DNA of 64,000 nucleotides from Helopsaltes ochotensis (taxonomy: Eukaryota; Chordata; Aves; Passeriformes; Locustellidae), in assembly GCA_013400155.1 (NCBI GenBank), contig VXBM01001677.1, positions 65,294-129,293 on the forward strand, read 5' to 3'. The notes under the pieces are model-generated. The model saw only the letters and a list, made by a program, of their open reading frames with translations. It ran no database searches and had not been told where the DNA came from. The position numbers and the translations under genes were made by a program. Positions 23,780 to 35,330 of this stretch are shown here, piece after piece; the stretch's first letter is position 1; each line of letters starts with the position of its first letter.

Positions 23780-26700
23780 AAAAATAGATTGTTTCCCAAA
23801 AAAGCTTGTTTTTCTCATCTAATTTCACATCTCTTTTAATCTGTCAGATTAGTATGCAAGGATTGCCATTCTTATTTTTCACCGTGTATTGGTAACATAC
23901 TGCCGTACTTTTTCCTTCAGGATAGGAAGTAATTGCACTTTCAGGGTTTGGTTTTGGTTTTTTTTTTAAATCTTATCTTGAAGTATGTCTTACAGTTGCA
24001 TTTGGCTTTGTTCAATATAGAGGTGTCTACTATTTAAAACATTGAACATGTGCAACAAATATGACCTGGGGGAGTACAACAGCAACCATAAAATGCATGC
24101 TCCTGATGCAGCAACATAAATATACTAATGACTTATAATATAAATATTTATCTCCATAGTTATTGCTGCATGGCATCTAACTTTCCACAGATATTTATAA
24201 TTCTATATTAAAGGTCTCTTAAAAAAAAAAAAAAAACGTGGAAAAGTGGTACCTTTTTATATCTATCAACTTTTTAAGCGAACATCTCTATACTACCCTA
24301 TTCTGAGGCAAATATTTTCTCAGAAAAAAAATCGTTTCTAATACAAATTCATCAACAAAAAAAGGTATTTTAGTTTGACTACTCCAATTGTTTATGTTAC
24401 ACACAGTCCCCTTAATACCTGTGAAAAGTGAGTTAAAAAGAGATGCAAAATTATAATAGGGTGCCCATAGAGATGGTGTATGCCTCATCCCTGTAAACAT
24501 TTAAGGCTTGGTTACACAGAACTGTGAGCAATGTGATGTAGCTGAAGATGTCCCTGTTCATGGTCCAACAATGGAGCATCTTTGTGCATTGGCTTCTTGC
24601 CTCCAAAAAAGGGTGGCCCGCTTTTTCAGTGGTCCTTGGTCTCATATTCTCTTATGAAATATGATAGATATTTCTTTAGAAGAAAATATTTTATGTTGGC
24701 CCAATAATTCTACAGTAGTCCCTAAAAGCTTCATTTCATTTTATTTAGTTCATTTTTGTTTGAGATTTGTGGCTGAAATATATAAGCTATACCAGCTTAA
24801 TAAATGACATTCAGCAGCTGATCCTCCATTAATGTATGCTCACTCCTAACCCAGCCTACTGCAAGACAACACAATTTATTGTAAATTTCAAAGGAAAAAT
24901 TTGCATGTAATCTGCATTATTTGGCAACCTCGCTAGGCCAGGAATAAGTGTCTGGGCTGTACCTTACTCTGTTATGCCTGCTTTATTTAATCACGTATGT
25001 TTGAGCCTTCTGGAAATGTCAAATACCCATTTAAAGTTCATGTTTGTGATCATGAAAAAAGTATCAAATACATATTCAAATTTTCTAAGAAGATGGTGCT
25101 AGCAAAACATACAGTTAAATCTCCTGTATTTCTTTCTTTCTGTTGTTAATTCCACATTTCTCCACTTAGTTCCTAGAACAGTGCTGTTTTCTTCATTGAC
25201 CTAAGAGTTATACCAGATTTAGAATGTGAAGAGTTAACTCATTTCCTTAATATATTCCCTTCTCTTTTTTTATCACCTCTCCTTACGGTCACTGGTCTTT
25301 ATGTCAGCTCGTCTCTCTTTTGCTATGCCTTTAATACACTTACCCTGCCACTTACATGACTGCTCATCTTCCTCTGTCACTTCTTCTAAGTCTAAAAACA
25401 GTCATGTGTGCCATCAGTGAGGCTCACATATTCATTTATCATTTGGAAGCAGGCTGTTAGTTTTTTTCTAAAATCTGATCCCTTAGCACTACAGCCAACC
25501 AGTTCTTGCAGTAATCATTTCCCACATTCTCCCCTCTAAAGAGGATTAATCCTATCTTTAATACTTCTTTTCCCTTCCTCTGATAAATCGTAGGGGAAAA
25601 GGCTGTTTGTGGTCAGCACTCCTCAGGCTGGCAACTCTGCAATCTGGTTCAATTTCTTTTTCCTTCTTTTAAATGCACAGGTACTGTATTATGGGTAGGC
25701 TCTACAAGCAATCAATCCCTTTTCAGCCAAATTGGTAGGGGAAGATATTTTTTGTTGGGACGTTTAAGTGGTATTGAAGAAGTGCACATTCTGTTGCAGA
25801 TTTTTCTGACTGACAGTGAGCAGCTCATCACTTCTCTGTACCTCAGTTCCAAGTCAATAACATAGAAGAAAAATATTTTCTTCTTCTCATCTTTTCTCAG
25901 AATGTTCACAGAAAAATCCACTTTATCTCTAATAACTATTAGTTAGAACCAGAAAGCAAGTATTAAATATTAAATGCAATTATCTGCTCATTTCTCAGGG
26001 AGAATAGCAGCTGTGGTCTTTTCTGCCTAGCTTTCTTGAAGCAATTTTAGAGTAATGAATAGTATTCTTCCTTGTTTTTTGACACAGAAGAGTTATATGA
26101 AGATACTTCTTTCACAAAATAATCCTTACCCTTTTCCACAAAAAGATGAAAAAAGTTTAAATAACCTTTTAAATGAATTATTGCAATAGCTCAGCACTTT
26201 AAGGATGAAAGTGCAGTTTTCTAAAAGGTCAGTTCAGTCCCTGAAAATGTTTTCAGTTTAGACAACACATTATGAACTCTGTAGTATCTAGTAGAAATTT
26301 TCAGCACCACTAACAATGGGAAGTAAATTCCAGTCACTCACAGTAAGATGGCAATGTGGTGACATTTGATGCTTGAATATGTCTGCTTTGAGTTACTGCA
26401 AGAACCGACCCGCTGAGGAGAGAACCTTTCCCTAGCTAACTGCATGAATTGTAGATATAGGTGAAAAATAAAACCAGGACATGTTATAAAGTGATTGCAA
26501 GTCATCAGCCTGCGTGGCAGTTTCCCACACTGTCATTTAGCAAACAAGAATTTAAATTTATCAAATTAATAAATCCCAATGAAACCAATAATCTCACATT
26601 TTCTGTACAATTTTATTTGACAGATCTTTTTATCTTTTTCTTCCAGTGAGCCACTACCATTATGTTTTATTTTCCAGATGTCTTTGCTCTTTTAAAACTA

Positions 26701-27085
26701 CAGCAGTTCCACTATGCAGTAAAACTATAAATTTATAGAACATTCTTCTAAAGTGCCTGCTTGTTTCATAATTCCACTTCCATATCTTTAGTTGTTCTAA
26801 AATATATTGAACTGTCAGTGTGAGGGTCAGGAGATTAGAACACTTTGTAGTTTCTCTGCTAATGCTTTTGTTTAACTTGGAAAATAAGCTACACTACCAA
26901 GGGAGTGATGAAATAAAAGATACATAGAGTCACAAAGGAATAAAAATTTTAAACACTATACCACAGACATTTCTTAAGAGACACAGTGCTATATCCACAT
27001 GTATTTACTTTGGACACCCTCCAGCAAACTGGCCTAATTAAAACTTGTGAAAAACACAAAACAGCACACAAAGGTTTTGCAATTG

Positions 27086-27165
27086 AAAACAAACAAACAA
27101 ACAAACTAAAAAAAACCCCAACAAACAAACAAAACACCCTATAAAAACCCCACCAAACCCTCCCT
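27086..27165. repeat. A/C-rich low-complexity tract
   Basis: AAAC repeats followed by AAAACCCC-like motifs with very few G or T. One of several such tracts in the window; no transposon body is seen next to it. Confidence 0.85.
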
Positions 27166-29272
27166 GCTCTCAGAGTTACTATCTCAAAGAATCACCTGCA
27201 TTTTGACCTTGATATATTACACACCTTGTCTGGCCCTGGTTTACTGTAAGTTACTTTAAATTTCATTTAATCATTTACTTTTACCTGGAAATCAGCAAAC
27301 CTCCTGGGGCTTTCTTGGAATTGAGTCCTTTTTGTTTTTCATAATATTGAAGGCAAATATTACACATTTTCTTATAATTTCCTAGGAAACAGTCAGAATG
27401 AATATAAAATGTCTTGCAGAACTCATAAAAGGACAAAAGATCATAGGATAATATTTATTAATATCTACCTTCAGTTTATACTTAAAAAATATGCTTATAC
27501 TGACAAATAAAACTCACCCTTTCAAATTAGAACAATTTTATGAACACTGATGATGAATTAGAAAGCCACAACAAGGTGTGCTTTGTATTTGTGGGAGACC
27601 CATAAGTAAAATATTCTCAGAGAGAAAGACCATTTATGATGGACCTTTGTCAAACCCAGGAGATGAAGGTGTTCTGAGAGGCAAGGAGAAAGGGAAACTA
27701 TGAACATTTTAGCTTATGTTCAGGTCTATGTGACTTTGTGGTGACAATCCAAGACTTGCTATTTATGAAGTTTCACAAAATCTCTAAAGCCACTGCCTTA
27801 TTCCTGGAACATTTTTTGGTTCACAGCTTCTCAAAAAATTATGAAGCTCACAGTCCAATACACTGGTAGAGATTAGGGGTAATCAGAAAAATTACAAATC
27901 AAAGTTTACTCTTGAATATTCTTATCAGGCATCTGCCTACATTGCACCATGCAAAGCAGAGATCCCAGGCCATCTCAAACAGATTGGAATCTTCTGAAAA
28001 TACCTCTCCACTCTGAGGAAAATATCCAAGTCACAACACAGACAAATTACCTGCCTCCATTTTTATCTAGGCTTGGGGAAAACCTCTTTAAGAGTGGTTA
28101 TTCTACAATGAACATCAGCTATTTTCCCTTTTTTCCTTACTTTGCTTGTTGTCTCCTCTGGTTGGAACATTTATAAATGTAAAACAATTAAAATTAGAAG
28201 AATTAGAATTCATTAAAATAATGAGACTTAAAAATCACACAATGAACAAAGACCAGTGTGATTTTCCAGCTAGCTTAGTGTTTACATTGTCAAGTTCTCT
28301 GAGGGAAGAAAGAGGACAAAGCCAAGTTCTTACCTAAATTTGTCTCCTGTTCATATCCCTAGAAATCTCTCTGAAGATGCTTAAATATAACACATCTATT
28401 TTTTTTTTTACACAACTTTTACAAGATAAAGCTTGATTTTTAAAAAAAATTATTTTTGCATCTCCTCCAAGTGATGATCATCTTGAAGAGATGACATTGC
28501 CCTTTTATTTGTATTTGAGTATTTTCCTGAACACATCTATTAAGAACCATTCTGCAGAGGTAACCTTTTAAGCCCATTGCTGTGAAGAAGTCACCTTTCT
28601 CAGAACTGTAGGTTTAGCTCCTAGCTCACATCTGTCTGTGACTCAAATCTTACACTTCAGACAATCACTTCCAGGCTTAGTCCTTACCTGTATCTCATTC
28701 CTAGCAGGAGGTCCTTGTAAAAATCCCTGTGATTGATATTTCTACTTTATTCAGTATATATATTCTCCAACCATTTTGTCTCTAGTATCTGAAAACAGGT
28801 GAATCATGAATCAATACATGAAAAATTTGTCACTTTAACTCTCTATATTTTCCTATTGACTTATAGAGATATGTGCTGAGGATTGTTGAATGTATTTTGA
28901 AGTCCAGTTTTCTGTGTCAACTGAAGGTGAGGAGAGAAAACCTTTAAGCTTGCTAGATAGATGGAAAACCACCACAGAGGGACAAACTGGGTTTGTACTG
29001 CAGCAATTTAATTCTATAGTAGACTCAGAAAGTTATGTATTTTACACACAAATCACTGCAAGCACAAGGAGTGTGCCTTGCAAGAAATAAATGTTGTTCT
29101 GCAGGGTTGGTAACTTAATATTCTAAGAACAGAAAGCTGTTCTTATTTACATTTTGATTCTAATGTTTTGTGGTTTTTTTAATTGTCAATTTTCATAAGG
29201 GTAGCATGTAATTTGGTCCTTTGATCCTTTTCATTTTTTTTTTCTTCCTTACTAGTGTCCAATGGGACATCT

Positions 29273-29415
29273 CCAAACAAACAAAAGTACACACACACAT
29301 ACAAAAACAAATTTAAACAAAATAAATCCCAAAACCACAAAAAAATACCCCAACAAACATACCAAAACACCGACCAACCAACCCAACAAAAAATCCCAAC
29401 CAACCAACCAAAAAG
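29273..29415. repeat. A/C-rich low-complexity tract
   Basis: Built from ACAAAC, ACACAC and AACCAACC motifs, nearly G-free on the plus strand. Open frames on both strands here are products of the composition. Confidence 0.85.
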
Positions 29416-30956
29416 ACTTCAAAAAGTGTCCATGATATTATTTTCCTTTAATATCCCAACAGGAATTAATAACTTCAATACAGTGTAAGGCAGATATTAC
29501 CAAATAAGTGCACATAAAAAGATTTTTAGTATCCCACTAGGCACCTACCTAATATAAAACTAGAGAATATTTTCTCTTCTTATTCCATTCAAATATTGAG
29601 ACAAACAAGTTATACCATTCAGTTTAAACCTCGGGACCAGATCCAGGAAGGCAAAACAGTGAATAAGTTTGCTCAAAACCTAGAAAGTAGCAAAACTAAA
29701 AGCGCCCCTAAGGGAGGGAAATTCTCACCAGGAGTTCACGTAAAGAGAAGAAAAGAGAGTACTCAAAAGAGAGTTCTGATGCCTTAGCAGAATAAAGGAT
29801 CTAAAGCTATTGCTTTTAACTTTTGACCTGGCACTACAGTCCTTTGAGACCTCTACCTTCTGGATGAAAGGGGAAGAGAAAGAAAAGATAGGTCTTAGTC
29901 TCACCTGGACAAATAAGACTACTACTTCTTCCATTCTGTGACCTTGGCTATGTGATTTTCCTTGTTGGATAAAATAAGCAGCAGCAATATGTGCATACAA
30001 AGAAGATGTCAAAGTTCAGGCAATAGTGAAATAATTTGGGATTTTTATATATTTAGGCTTCTAAATAATGCAGATTCTGGTTACCCAGAATTTTTTAAAG
30101 CAGCGTTATTCTCAAATCACACTTATAAGAAGGCAAAAGTCTTCCAACATCCCCTAAAGCACTTCATTTTGGACATATAAATAGTTTTAGAAATCTGTCT
30201 CACTGAAAATTATTTCAGAGACTGCAGCTCAGCTTTCGTTCGGGTATTTGTTTATATGTAATCGGGATTTTTCTTTTTAAGTAATTGTGTAATCCAGGGA
30301 CAACATACTATTTATCTACGTATCTAATCTTACTTACATAATGTAATGCATTAATCCATTAATGTGAGCTTATCTTATTCTACTGAAACTAAAGAGATGT
30401 TAGAGATACCTAGCTGGAATTTTGATTCTGTTGTAGTAAGTTTACTTCAGTAGTTTGCAATCAGTTTCCATGTGCTTGTGCATAAACCTGTGTCCTATAT
30501 TTCTTTAATCTCCTTAATTTAACATCTCTTCTTTGTTCTTTGCTTTTTTCTTTTTTTTTCTTCTTTTTCTTTCTCAACTAAAACAGAAAATCAATATTTT
30601 TTTTATTTTCCATGTATGAAGTTTATATTTAATTCACTAAGCTATTATGTCAAGTTATAACATATATTGGACTTTTAGGTACCAATAAGAGGCTTTCTAT
30701 ATCTCTACAAATAGATAAAGAAAAGGGGGAAGAACACATGTCCTATTGCCTAATAATACCTCACCCTAGAACAAAATTCAATATGATATTTATGCTTAAA
30801 AGCTGTTAGTTATGCTGCTGATTCAAAGGCATGTCCTGCTCAAACTAGAATTATAATGTAAAACAAAACAAAAAAAAAAGGTAGAAGATCTTGGTTTGAT
30901 TTCTTAAAATAACTGTCTTCAAAGGTTATGCATCAACTGATATATGAGATGATGGT

Positions 30957-31189
30957 CATAGAATCACATAATGTTCAATATTAGAAGGGAGCACTGCAGG
31001 TCAGTCTAGTCCAACCTCCCTGCTCAAGAACAGCGCCCTAAAGCACATCACTCAGGGTTGTGCTTTGCATTTCTCCAGGAAAGGAGATATTGCCAGAATC
31101 TCTGGGGAACCTGCACAAGTGCTCCATCATCCTCACAGGAAAGCTCTTTTTTATGTTCAGGTGGAACTTCCTGGTCCTCTGTTCATTGG
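30957..31189 (-). mobile_element. CR1 LINE 3' end, interrupted by an LTR
   Basis: It begins with the reversed CR1 tail (catagaatcacataatg) and continues through 'tctagtccaacctccctgct', 'tttctccaggaaaggagata', 'aatctctggggaacctg', 'catcctcacaggaaagctct' and 'tatgttcaggtggaacttcc', in CR1 order. It stops abruptly at the LTR that follows, so that LTR inserted into or at the edge of this older copy. Confidence 0.85.
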
Positions 31190-31750
31190 TGTGCTGGTTT
31201 TGGCTGGGGTAGAGTTTACTTTCTTGACAGCAGCTGGTATGGGGCTGTGTTTGGATTTGTGCTGAACACAGGGTTGATAATACTGAGATGTTTTTTGTTA
31301 TTGATGAGCAGGGCTTGCACAGAGCCAAGGCCTTTTCTCTCTTCATACTGCCACACTGGCAAAGAGGTTGGGCGTGTATGGGAGGCTGGGAGAAGGCACA
31401 GCGTGGACAGGTGACGTAAATTGACCAGAGAGGTACTGCAGACCATGTGACCTCATGCTCAGTATATAAAATGGGGGGACGAAGGAAGGGGGTCCTTTGG
31501 AGTGATAGGGTTTGCTCTTTCAAGTAACCCTTACACATGATGGGGCTCTGGTCTCCTCGATATGGCTGAACACTTGACTGCCCATTCCTTGCTTTGTTTT
31601 GCTTGTGTGTGCAGCTTTTTCTTTCTCTATTAAATTGTCTTTATGTTAACCCATGAGTTCTCTGTCTTTTACCCTTCCAGTGGTCTCTGATCCTACTGTT
31701 GAGAAGTGAGTGAGTGGGTCTTGGTTGCTGGCCGGGGTTAAACAAAAACA
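31190..31750 (+). mobile_element. Solo LTR, ERVL-like avian family
   Basis: Starts TGTGCTGGTTTTGGCTGGGG and ends GGGGTTAAACAAAAACA. Internal landmarks in order: 'agctggtatggggctgtgtt', 'ggccttttctc', 'gaccagagaggtactgca', 'tcatgctcagtatataaaat' (TATA box 31463-31470), 'gttaccc'-type 'aagtaacccttacac', 'gatggctgaaca'-like 'atatggctgaacact', and the ATTAAA polyadenylation signal at 31629-31634. The five-base flanks ATTGG (31185-31189) and ATGGG (31751-31755) match at four positions. This is the plus-strand relative of the LTR at 20,531 but lacks its expanded T-rich segment. No viral coding sequence follows. Confidence 0.85.
31463..31470 (+). promoter_or_regulatory. TATA box of the solo LTR
   Basis: TATATAAA sits between U3 and R of the LTR, followed by a G-rich stretch as in related copies. 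It could still start transcription into the downstream CR1 remnants; activity is unknown. Confidence 0.6.
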
Positions 31751-31813
31751 ATGGGTTCATTGAATCCAAGAGAAAAGTTACTAATATTATTGAAAGCTTG
31801 GAATCGATGTCTG

Positions 31814-31850
31814 TGGGTCCCTTCCAGCTCAACATATTCTGGGATTCTAT
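31814..31850 (+). mobile_element. CR1 3' terminal scrap, plus strand
   Basis: 'gggtcccttccagctcaac' followed by 'attctgggattctat' is the extreme CR1 3' end in forward orientation. Only about 37 bp are clear, directly abutting a CR1 in the other direction. Confidence 0.55.
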
Positions 31851-32525
31851 ATCTGACTCCTGGCCATGCAAAGCACCTCCCCAAGAGTCACACCATGTGC
31901 CTGAGAATATTGTCCAAACAATTCTTGAACTCTGTCAGGCTTGGTGCTGTGACCACTTTCTTGTGGAGCTTGTTCCAGTTCCCAACAACTCTCTGACCCT
32001 CTAGCTGAAGAACGTTTTCCTGATATCCAACCTAAACCTCCCCTGACTCAGCTTCAGGCCATTCCCTGGGATCCTGTCACTGTCACCACAGAGAAGAGAT
32101 CAGTGCCTGCCCCTCCTCTTCCCCTCACAAGGAAGTTGTAGATTTCTCTGAGGTCTCCCCTCCTCTCCTCCAGACCAAGTGACCTCAGCTGCTCCTCATA
32201 CAGCTTCCCCTCAAGGCCCTTCAAAATCATTCTTTCTCTCCTTTGGACACACTTTAAAATAGTTTTATATCTTTTTTATATTGTGGCACCCAAACCAGCA
32301 CCCAGGACTGGAGGTGAGGCTGCCCCAGCTCAGAGCAGAGCAGGACAATCCCCTCCCTTTCCTGACGCACCCCAGGACAGGGTTGGCCCTCTTGGCTGCC
32401 AGGGCACTGCTGGCTCTGTTGAACCAACTTGCCATTGACCAGGACCCCCAGGTCCCTTTCCATGGCACTGCTCCTAGCCTCTCTTTCCCAATCTGTACAA
32501 ACATCCAGGGCTCCTCCATAATTAT
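31851..32525 (-). mobile_element. CR1 LINE, 3' part
   Basis: A continuous match in reverse to CR1. Landmarks: 'cttgaactctgtcaggcttg', 'tgttccagttcccaac', 'cctgatatccaacctaaacc', 'gaagagatcagtgcctgccc', 'tgaggtctcccctcc', 'caagtgacctcagctgctcc', 'tcccctcaaggcccttc', 'tatattgtggcacccaaacc', 'ttggccctcttggctgccag' and 'accaggacccccaggtccc'. It covers the 3' UTR and the C-terminal reverse transcriptase region. The frame is broken by stops and small deletions. The apparent open frames on either strand are remnants of this element. Confidence 0.9.
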
Positions 32526-34334
32526 CTGTCATTGAAGAAATTTGAAACCACATCTTCAATACAGTGTATGAGTACAAATGAGATAATTTCCAATTTTAAT
32601 ATTCACCTTGGAATTGCTCCAAAAAAGGTCAGATGGTGGATGAAATGAGTGAAATTTTGGTCTGACCATAAGACTACCTCTGTGCTAAGTTGGCAGAGAA
32701 GAGTTGACAGCCAGTGGTTAGATGCTGTAACACATAATACAACTGCAAACAAACTGATTATTGAGAATGGTGCTTGAGCTAACTCCCTGGCTGTAATTGG
32801 TCATTGTTTGGGATGGACTGAGCTCACAGGGGACAGAGCGTGCTAAGGACTAACAGGAAGGGTAACTGCAGTGCTGGTGCTTGGGCCCCTGCTCTGGCCT
32901 GGGTGATTTTACTGCAAGCCAGCACAGTGTAAAAGTAATGAGAGTGTTCAATGTAAGAAAAGGAAAATATACAAGTTGTTGAAAAGTCCAGCTAAAAAAC
33001 TTCGTGTTTAGCAATGCCTGCGCTAAACTGAACCTCCTCAGCTGACCTTTATTTATATCTTCGGGGCTCTTTGCCTGTGTTTTAAACAAAGAGATAATTT
33101 ATCCAGGAGGCAAGATGGCATTTCAGTTTCTTTAGAAAATAATAGATAAGTAGAAAAAGAGAGAAAACATCATCTGTTTTTGCTCCATTTTTTAAAAGCA
33201 GGATGTTTTAGAAACCTTATCTTAGTAAAACAAATAACCTCCTTCAGCTGTGAACAATAGCAAGAAAAAGACTTCTACCACAGTCTTAAAATCTGCAGAA
33301 TAAAAAACTCATTTATAGTCATAGTAAAAAAATTGTAAAGCTTCAGAAGATGCAATGACTGAAGCTCCAGCCCTTAGTGAATTATGACAAAATGGGAATG
33401 CCCCAGCGTCCAGTTTTAATTGTTCATTAGCCTGAAAATGCCACATAAATGTGAAAGATCCAGTTACTGGATTAGCCATGTTTGTTTGATAAAGGACGCA
33501 TCAATCATTACTAGTTTCAAGTTGTTTCCATAAGAGGTCTTAAAAGGGAAACGCAGCTTGGTTTTTGTGCTGCAGATGACACCCAATAAGGACTCTACTG
33601 CTGTTGAGCTGGCTGCAGAACTGGCAGCCCTGGATCTTGCTCCATCTTTCCAGAAGTCTCTTTGTTTGCTTTGTGACACATAAGGATGGGGGTAATTGTT
33701 AAGAGGCAAAAAGGTAAAATGGGATGCAAGTTTTGTTTTATGCTGTTCAATTTCTATTCCATCTTTTTCCTTTTGTTTTTAAAATAATTTTTTTCTTTGG
33801 GTGCCTTTACCAGTTTCACATGCTCACTCTCCTCCAGTCTTGTTTACCTGTGCAAAATGAATAACAAATTATGCCATAAAAGAAATGCTTCACTAATTCC
33901 ATTGAAGGTCAAAAACCTAGAGACAATATTGTTACTGAGCTCTAGCACTGAAGAATATCTTAGCCATCAACTTGAAAGATTCAGAGGCAGTCATTCCATC
34001 ATTTGTCACATTGCATAGAATGCAAGGAGAGTGAAAATTTAAAGTAATTGTCATAAAATCAGTTTTTTACACTTTGATTGCAAGTTCAGCTCCAACAAAA
34101 TTTCCAGCTAGTTTCAAAGACTATTTTTCTAGCTCCTCTAAAGGAAAGAAGTACTGGATATGTCCTGTCAACTTATGTCATAAAAGTATTCAGGAAGGAC
34201 TATTCATGAATCCTTCTTTTGAATGTTGTAGACTCAAAACAACTTAGAGGGAGAGCAGATTTAACTTGAGTCTATGTCATCCTGGGTAAATTCCTGAACT
34301 GCAAGATAAAATCTCTTTCAAAAGTTTTAGAAAC

Positions 34335-34500
34335 TTTTTCTTTTTTTCTCATTGTTTTTGTTTGGTTTGGGTGGGGGTTTTTTGGTGGTTTTTTGTTTGT
34401 TTGTTTGTTTTTTGGTTTTTGCTTTCTGTTTTTTTTTTTTGTTGTTGTTGTTCTGTTTTGTTTTGTTTTATTTTTTTATTTATTTTATTTTATTTTATTG
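34335..34500. repeat. T/G-rich low-complexity tract
   Basis: Composed almost only of T and G: GTTTG, GTTGTT and TTTTA repeats. It is the opposite-strand version of the A/C tracts elsewhere in the window. Confidence 0.9.
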
Positions 34501-35268
34501 AATGGACCTCTTGAGGCAGTAATTAAATTCCCTATTTTTCCTAGAAACTCTTTCGTGAAATCAAAGTGAAATATGTGTCCTAGTAATAGCCACTCTTGAA
34601 AGTCCTAGTTGGCTTGAGCCACATTCTTTGGAGTGTCTTGAGTGGTCTTAATTTCCCCACTGAGTTTTTGAAACCAGCACAATCTCTAATAGATATCTAC
34701 TGTATTTTATATTTAAGCGTATTTGACATGTAGTTCTTTTTGCTTGTTTCTGGTTTTGAGTGGGGTTCAAGAGGGCTTTTGTTTGGTTGTTTTCCTTTTT
34801 TTTTTTTGGCAGAAGAAACCTGCTTGGGTCAACCTACAACATTCGTGTCTAAATGACATTGATGTACAGAGAGATGTTCACATATGTAGCAGCATTATAA
34901 TTGTTGTATCTTTCATTGGAACTCCATCAATCACTGACAGTTCTGCTTTTAAAGGTACACAGTCTGGAGAAACATAACAGGGCTCTTTCATCCATTTTGA
35001 CAGCTATGTAACAGACAGCAAGATGTTATCTTTCAAAATCTGATTCTCCTAATATTTATACCACTGTGGTTCTGATTAACTCTACTTGCTTTTTTTGGAA
35101 ATAAATAAATAATAATTTTTACCATTATAAGGAATACTGAAGTTAAGATCACAGTGCATTTGACATTTACTACATAGTTGAAATAAAAGAGCAATTATAT
35201 GCTAGAACTTGTTAATTTTAATTTTTCAAATCACAAATTTTTGTAGCATTTAGGTTCAGCTCCCCAGC

Positions 35269-35330
35269 AGGAAAAAGGAAAGCAGGAAGGCAGGAAGGGA
35301 GGAACGAAGGAAGGAAAGGCAGGAAGGAAG
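35269..35330. repeat. GGAA microsatellite
   Basis: About 60 bases of imperfect GGAA/GGCA repeats, all purine apart from scattered C. GGAA arrays can bind ETS-family transcription factors; whether this one does is unknown. Confidence 0.9.

Larger units (their letters stand above)
22198..30956. other. Gene-free sequence with simple tracts
   Basis: Nearly 9 kb with no recognised gene or transposon. It contains the AT palindrome at 23707-23779, poly-A near 24221-24236, an A/C tract at 27086-27165 and another at 29273-29415. Open frames reach only about 95 codons and have no recognisable products. Confidence 0.65.

Noticed and set aside
31038..31538. 166-codon minus-strand open frame
   Set aside because: It spans the CR1/LTR junction and runs against the LTR. 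Its composition follows the repeats and no protein is recognisable.
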